NCBI RefSeq assembly: GCF_015680405.1
Contig: NZ_JADLJS010000005.1
Location: 62,001-126,000, forward strand
From: Pseudomonas pudica
GTDB taxonomy: Bacteria; Pseudomonadota; Gammaproteobacteria; Pseudomonadales; Pseudomonadaceae
Reading direction: 5' to 3'
DNA: 64,000 bases
The notes below the pieces were generated by a model. It saw only the letters and a list, made by a program, of their open reading frames with translations. It made no database searches and had not been told where the DNA came from. This document shows, in pieces, positions 60,822 to 64,000 of the stretch. How positions within the stretch are numbered: the first letter of the stretch is position 1; each line of letters opens with the position of its first letter. A program made the translations under genes and the position numbers.

Positions 60822-60862
60822 CATTGGCAGAAAAGGATTACGCGAAAAAGCCCGCTTGAGGC

Positions 60863-60891
60863 ATGACAAACGCCAGCGTGCTGGTTAACAT
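60863..60891 (+). promoter_or_regulatory. Promoter of tRNA-Arg(CCT)
   Basis: ATGACA, exactly 17 bases, TAACAT, about 42 bases before the tRNA. Confidence 0.5.
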
Positions 60892-60932
60892 GCTGGCCGT
60901 CCTGCTGTGCAGCGTCCGCTGTCGGCACTTGC

Positions 60933-61009
60933 GTCTCAGTAGCTCAATTGGATAGAGCATCCCCCTCCTAAGGGGAAGGTTGCAGGTTCAATTCCTGCCT
61001 GGGACGCCA
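60933..61009 (+). tRNA. tRNA-Arg (anticodon CCT)
   Basis: 77 bases; acceptor GTCTCAG/CTGGGAC, anticodon loop CTCCTAA, T loop TTCAATT, CCA encoded. Reads the rare AGG codon. Such tRNA 3' ends are common integration sites, but no integrase or repeated 3' end is seen here. Confidence 0.96.
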
Positions 61010-61083
61010 TTTCCTTTCGTTCCCTTACCGCGTCCACCCAGTGTTGATGACGCGAAATCGGGAAGCCTTGAACCTGCGTATTT

Positions 61084-61410
61084 CTACATCCCCAGATGCT
61101 TCAAGGCCCACAGCACTCCCATGCCCACAATCAGCGTCAGCATTGTGCTGCGCGTGCGCCACGCCACCAGCGCGGCCAGTATCGCTGCCGGTATCTGCGG
61201 GTTCATCCAGTCGATTCCCGCCTGCCGATCGGGCAACACCACTGCCGGCAGTACCAAGGCGGCCAGCACGCTGGCCGGCACATACGCCAGGGCGCGGCGA
61301 AACAGTGGGGGGATGCGCAATACCGTATGCAACTCGATGAACGACAAGCGGATGGCGAAGGTGCCCAGGCCGATCAGAATGAAGGTTATCCATTGGGTCG
61401 GTTCGCTCAT
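61084..61410 (-). CDS. azlD: AzlD-family branched-chain amino acid exporter subunit
   Basis: 108 residues with four hydrophobic segments (ITFILIGLGTFAIRLSFI, ALAYVPASVLAALVLPAVV, IPAAILAALVAWRTRS, MLTLIVGMGVLWALKHL). The small partner of AzlC/YgaZ; together they export branched-chain amino acids or azaleucine. Start overlaps the azlC stop by ATGA. Confidence 0.9.
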   Translation of the reverse strand: MSEPTQWITFILIGLGTFAIRLSFIELHTVLRIPPLFRRALAYVPASVLAALVLPAVVLPDRQAGIDWMNPQIPAAILAALVAWRTRSTMLTLIVGMGVLWALKHLGM

Positions 61411-62141
61411 GATGCTTCCTGTTCGGTATCGGCTGCTGCCGCAGATTGCTGCTTTTGCCAGTTCTCGATGGCCAGCCCGGCGATGATGCCGCCCAGCGCG
61501 CCAGTCAGCAGGCCTAGGTTGTAGGGCAGGTTGGTGGCCAGCACGGCGAGCACGCCGCCGGTCAACGCTGCGCCAAGCGTGGCCGCATTGCGAATGCCAG
61601 GTATCAACAGCGCCAGGAATGACAATGGAATTGCAAAGCCCAGCGACCAGTCCTCAGGGATGCTCGCGCCCAGGTACATGCCCGCCAGCACCGAGAGGTT
61701 CCAGCCGAAGAACATGGTGATTGCCGTACCGGCATAGTAGGGGTAGGCAGACTGCCCGAGCCCGCCCGAGCCCATCTTCAGCGTGCACAGGGCGAAGGAC
61801 TGGTCTGACAGCATGTACGCCATCGGCCACTTGTGGCGACGCGGCAGCTGGCCCAGGTGTGGCGCCAGGCTGGCGCTGTACATCAGGAAGCGCAAATTGA
61901 TCACCAGCGCGGTGACTACCATGGTCACCGGCAGGGCAGCGCTTTGCATCAGCTGCATCACTACCATTTGCGCGGACCCGGAGTAGAACAGCAAGGTCAT
62001 GCCGATGGCATCGGTTGGCGACAGGCCTATGCCGATCGCCGTCACCCCGGTGATCAGGCCGAAGGGCACGATGCCGGAGGTCAATGGCAGGGCGCTGTGG
62101 GCACCTTGCCTGAACGCTTGGGTCCCGCTTGGATACGGCAT
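61407..62141 (-). CDS. azlC: AzlC-family branched-chain amino acid exporter subunit
   Basis: 244 residues, seven or so hydrophobic segments; AzlC marks: GIVPFGLITGVTAIGIGLSP, FYSGSAQMVVMQLM, NLRFLMYSASLAPHL and DQSFAL. AAGGA six bases before ATG. Forms the exporter with AzlD. Divergent from a LysR-type regulator 122 bases away, its likely controller. Confidence 0.93.
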   Translation of the reverse strand: MPYPSGTQAFRQGAHSALPLTSGIVPFGLITGVTAIGIGLSPTDAIGMTLLFYSGSAQMVVMQLMQSAALPVTMVVTALVINLRFLMYSASLAPHLGQLPRRHKWPMAYMLSDQSFALCTLKMGSGGLGQSAYPYYAGTAITMFFGWNLSVLAGMYLGASIPEDWSLGFAIPLSFLALLIPGIRNAATLGAALTGGVLAVLATNLPYNLGLLTGALGGIIAGLAIENWQKQQSAAAADTEQEAS

Positions 62142-62235
62142 TTGAAATCCTTGAAAGTGTGCAGACGGTGCAAGGGCGGCACGTCCACGTTAATGCGCGC
62201 GACAGTTGGCCTCAACGTCAGATTTCTGGAATAGT

Positions 62236-62256
62236 AGGCCTAAAAAAAATAGGCCT
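62236..62256. promoter_or_regulatory. Twin AGGCCT palindromes separated by A8T
   Basis: TAGGCCT, a run of A, TAGGCCT. Each AGGCCT is self-complementary and the two are 15 bases apart. Immediately before the start of the LysR-type gene and in the azlC-facing promoter region. Candidate operator, or a hairpin in the leader. Confidence 0.4.
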
Positions 62257-62262
62257 GAAAGC

Positions 62263-63141
62263 GTGTACCTCGATACTCCTACCCGGCACTCGCTGCAGCT
62301 CAATGCCCTGCGTGCCTTCGAAGCTTCAGCCCGCCTGGGCGGTTTTGCCCGTGCCGCACTCGAACTGAAGGTGACCCCGGGGGCCATCGCCGCCCTGGTC
62401 AAGACCCTGGAAAGCGAATACGGCGCGGCCTTGTTCGAGCGCCACGCAAAAGGCGTGCGCCTGACGCCCTTGGGCGAAAGCGTGAAAGGCCAGTTCACCG
62501 AGGCGTTCGACGCCGTGGAGGCCGCTGCGCGCACGCTGCGCCGTCTGGCCGCACCACAGCGGGTGCATATCGTCACATCGCCTGCCCTGGCGCAGTTGTG
62601 GATCGGGCCACGCCTGCCGGAACTGACCCGACTGCTGGCACCCATCGAGATCTCGGTGACGGCGGTGGATGAACCGCCCAACCTGAAGCGCAGCCCGTTC
62701 GACCTGTGCCTGTTCTACACCGAAAAACCCGAGCGCTGGCAACGCAGGATAGCCACGGAAGAAATCCTGCCCGTGTGTGTGCCGGCCTTGGCCGCCAGCA
62801 TCGCCAAGCCCGAGGACCTTGCCGACGCCCGTTGCATTGCCGACGTGGGCTGGAACGACTGGGCAGTGTGGACGGGAGCGGTGATGCCCGGGCACAAGTT
62901 CGTTGCCCGCGGGCCGGGTTTTTCCCTGTACTCGATCGCCTTGCAGCAAGCGCTGCTGGCCGCCGGGGTGCTGATAGGGCGCAGAAGCCTGGTGCAGCGC
63001 TACCTCGACAGCGGCGAACTGGTCGCCCCCATCGACCTCGCGGTGCCACTGGGTGTGACCATCGCCGCATGGCGGCTGCCAGGTGCCAAGGGCAACCAGG
63101 TGGTTGCTGCAGTGGAGGAGGCGCTGTTGCATCTGGCTTGA
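62263..63141 (+). CDS. LysR-family regulator, likely of azlCD
   Basis: 292 residues from GTG 62263, which gives the usual short N-terminus before LQLNALRAFEASARLGGFARAALELKVTPGAIAALVKTLES (helix-turn-helix). Extension to 62206 would pass through the A-run and twin palindromes and is not used. The effector domain keeps PQRVHIVTSPALAQLWIGPRLPEL and the late GVLIGRRSLVQRYLDSGELV. A small oddity: the recognition helix has TPGAIAALVKTLE in place of the common SQSAVSRQIKxLE, seen in the GcvA-like branch. Divergent from azlCD. Confidence 0.85.
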   Translation: MYLDTPTRHSLQLNALRAFEASARLGGFARAALELKVTPGAIAALVKTLESEYGAALFERHAKGVRLTPLGESVKGQFTEAFDAVEAAARTLRRLAAPQRVHIVTSPALAQLWIGPRLPELTRLLAPIEISVTAVDEPPNLKRSPFDLCLFYTEKPERWQRRIATEEILPVCVPALAASIAKPEDLADARCIADVGWNDWAVWTGAVMPGHKFVARGPGFSLYSIALQQALLAAGVLIGRRSLVQRYLDSGELVAPIDLAVPLGVTIAAWRLPGAKGNQVVAAVEEALLHLA

Positions 63142-63231
63142 GCGTCCTCAATCCATGCCCGTCCTCAGCACCGCCAAAACAGGGCGTCGGGGCTATTCTG
63201 TTCGGGTGCGCCAGGAGCCAGGGGGAGCGTC

Positions 63232-63935
63232 CTGAGTCAGGAAACCCGGCCGGTACCCACCGGCTTCAGTGAACACCAGTTGCATACGTTGTTCGATCTG
63301 ATCAGCGATGGCATCTGGGACTGGAATGCCCTAACAAGCGCCTGGTGGCGCAACTGGAGCAAAGGAACCAGTCGCTGGAAAGCCAGGTGGCCGAACGCAC
63401 CCGCGAGCTGTCCTGGGTGAACCAGCAACTGCAGCGGCAGCTGGACGAAAACCGCGAGCTGGCCGAGCGCGATGCATTGACCCGCATTGCCAACCGCTAT
63501 CGGCTGGAAAAGGCGCTGCAACAGGAGTGCGAGCGTGCCCAGCGCTTTCGCCAGCCGTTGTCGCTCATTGCCATGGACCTGGACGACTTCAAACCGATCA
63601 ATGACCGCTTTGGCCATGCCCGTGGCGATGCGGCGCTGGTGCGGGTGGTCGACGTCCTGCGTACCTGTCTGCGGCAGCAGGACCTGCTGGCGCGCTGGGG
63701 TGGAGACGAGTTCGTCATCGTATTGCCGCAGGCCTCGCTGGGCGAGGCGCTGGAGGTGGCAGCACGCTTGCGTCAGGCGATGGTGCAGGTGGAGCCGGTG
63801 GGCGATTGCCGGCTGACCATGAGCTACGGCGTGGTGCAATGGAAGGAAGGAGAGGACCAGCATGCACTGCTGGCGCGTGCCGACACGGCGCTGTACCGGG
63901 CCAAGGGAAACGGCAAGAACGCGATAGCCCGATAG
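63232..63935 (+). pseudogene. PAS-GGDEF diguanylate cyclase gene with internal deletion and frame break
   Basis: From 63232 (a CTG; no ATG or GTG seen) a frame reads LSQETRPVPTGFSEHQLHTLFDLISDGIWDWNA, the start of a PAS domain. At 63330/63331 homology stops and, two bases later and in another frame, NKRLVAQLEQRNQSLESQVAERTREL begins: the coiled coil that follows a PAS domain. The GGDEF domain then is complete (LIAMDLDDFKPINDRFGHARGDAALVRV, RWGGDEFVIVLP, MSYGVVQW, ADTALYRAK). So ~100 residues of PAS and the reading frame are lost. The downstream half (from GTG 63345, 196 residues) has an intact GGDEF active site but no ribosome-binding site. Diguanylate cyclase function is doubtful. Confidence 0.75.
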
Positions 63936-63950
63936 ATCGCGATCATTGTG

Positions 63951-63966
63951 GGAGCGGCCGCGGTGG
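63951..63966. repeat. Single REP arm after the GGDEF remnant
   Basis: TGTGGGAGCGGCCGCG matches the REP core; a partner arm may lie beyond the window. Confidence 0.5.
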
Positions 63967-64000
63967 TTTCAGGTTTTGTGTTGGACCGCCGTAAGGCCTG

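Noticed and set aside
63142..64000. Integrative element or prophage border near tRNA-Arg(CCT) and the broken GGDEF gene
   Set aside because: No integrase, no repeat of the tRNA 3' end and only core-type genes up to the window edge.

Overview
The window is chromosomal DNA of a fluorescent pseudomonad, almost certainly the Pseudomonas putida group. Three things point there. The base composition is high in G+C and the codon usage is strongly G/C-ending. There are more than a dozen copies of the short inverted REP/BIME repeats typical of P. putida. The gene order (aer-like receptor, aggA, recQ; the rnm-yciO-scpAB-rluB block; phhAB/phhR; acsA; aot-argR-aru; alaS-lysC-rsmA; mgtE; amrZ) matches, from memory, the region around PP_4521 to PP_4469 of P. 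putida KT2440. No prophage, transposase, integrase or CRISPR array is visible. Most of the window is ordinary core genome.

Layout. 1-15.4 kb: end of a chemoreceptor, a DTW-domain tRNA modification enzyme, the AggA/TolC-type outer-membrane channel, RecQ helicase, MarR, LysR- and AraC-type regulators, a PlpD-like type Vd patatin autotransporter, a SelW-like thioredoxin-fold protein and the TrkH potassium transporter. 15.4-24.4 kb: a nitroreductase, a Cpx-like envelope-stress trio (response regulator, periplasmic CpxP/Spy-like protein, sensor kinase), YciI-YciB, and a tight operon rnm-yciO-scpA-scpB followed by rluB. 24.4-35.4 kb: aromatic amino acid metabolism, with an AroP-type permease, phenylalanine hydroxylase PhhA, its pterin recycling partner PhhB, and the divergent regulator PhhR, with candidate PhhR boxes in both promoter regions. 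A YdiJ-type D-2-hydroxyglutarate dehydrogenase and an MFS exporter lie in between. 35.5-38.3 kb: a DUF2790 protein and acetyl-CoA synthetase. 38.5-50.9 kb: a complete arginine module, with the AotJQMP transporter, the AraC-type regulator ArgR, and the arginine succinyltransferase (AST/aru) pathway aruC-F-G-D-B-(His-rich protein)-E, including sequences that fit the ArgR half-site consensus and two RNA hairpins placed to adjust expression inside the operons. 50.9-64 kb: a lone accessory gene for a degenerate M91/NleD-type effector-like protein, then alaS, lysC (with a probable internal start for a beta subunit), rsmA/csrA, tRNA-Ser and three tandem tRNA-Arg genes, mgtE, amrZ, an orphan phnN, another tRNA-Arg, azlCD with a LysR regulator, and a PAS-GGDEF diguanylate cyclase gene broken by an internal deletion.

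How the parts fit: the window joins catabolism of amino acids (Phe to Tyr; Arg to Glu plus succinate; acetate activation) with global controls of surface lifestyle (AggA, AmrZ, RsmA, the GGDEF remnant). The most unusual items are the M91-like protein whose HExxH site has become RCLCQ, the internal lysC start, the intra-operon hairpins in aot and aru, the leader hairpin touching the mgtE ribosome-binding site, and the GGDEF deletion. No clearly new multi-gene system was found.
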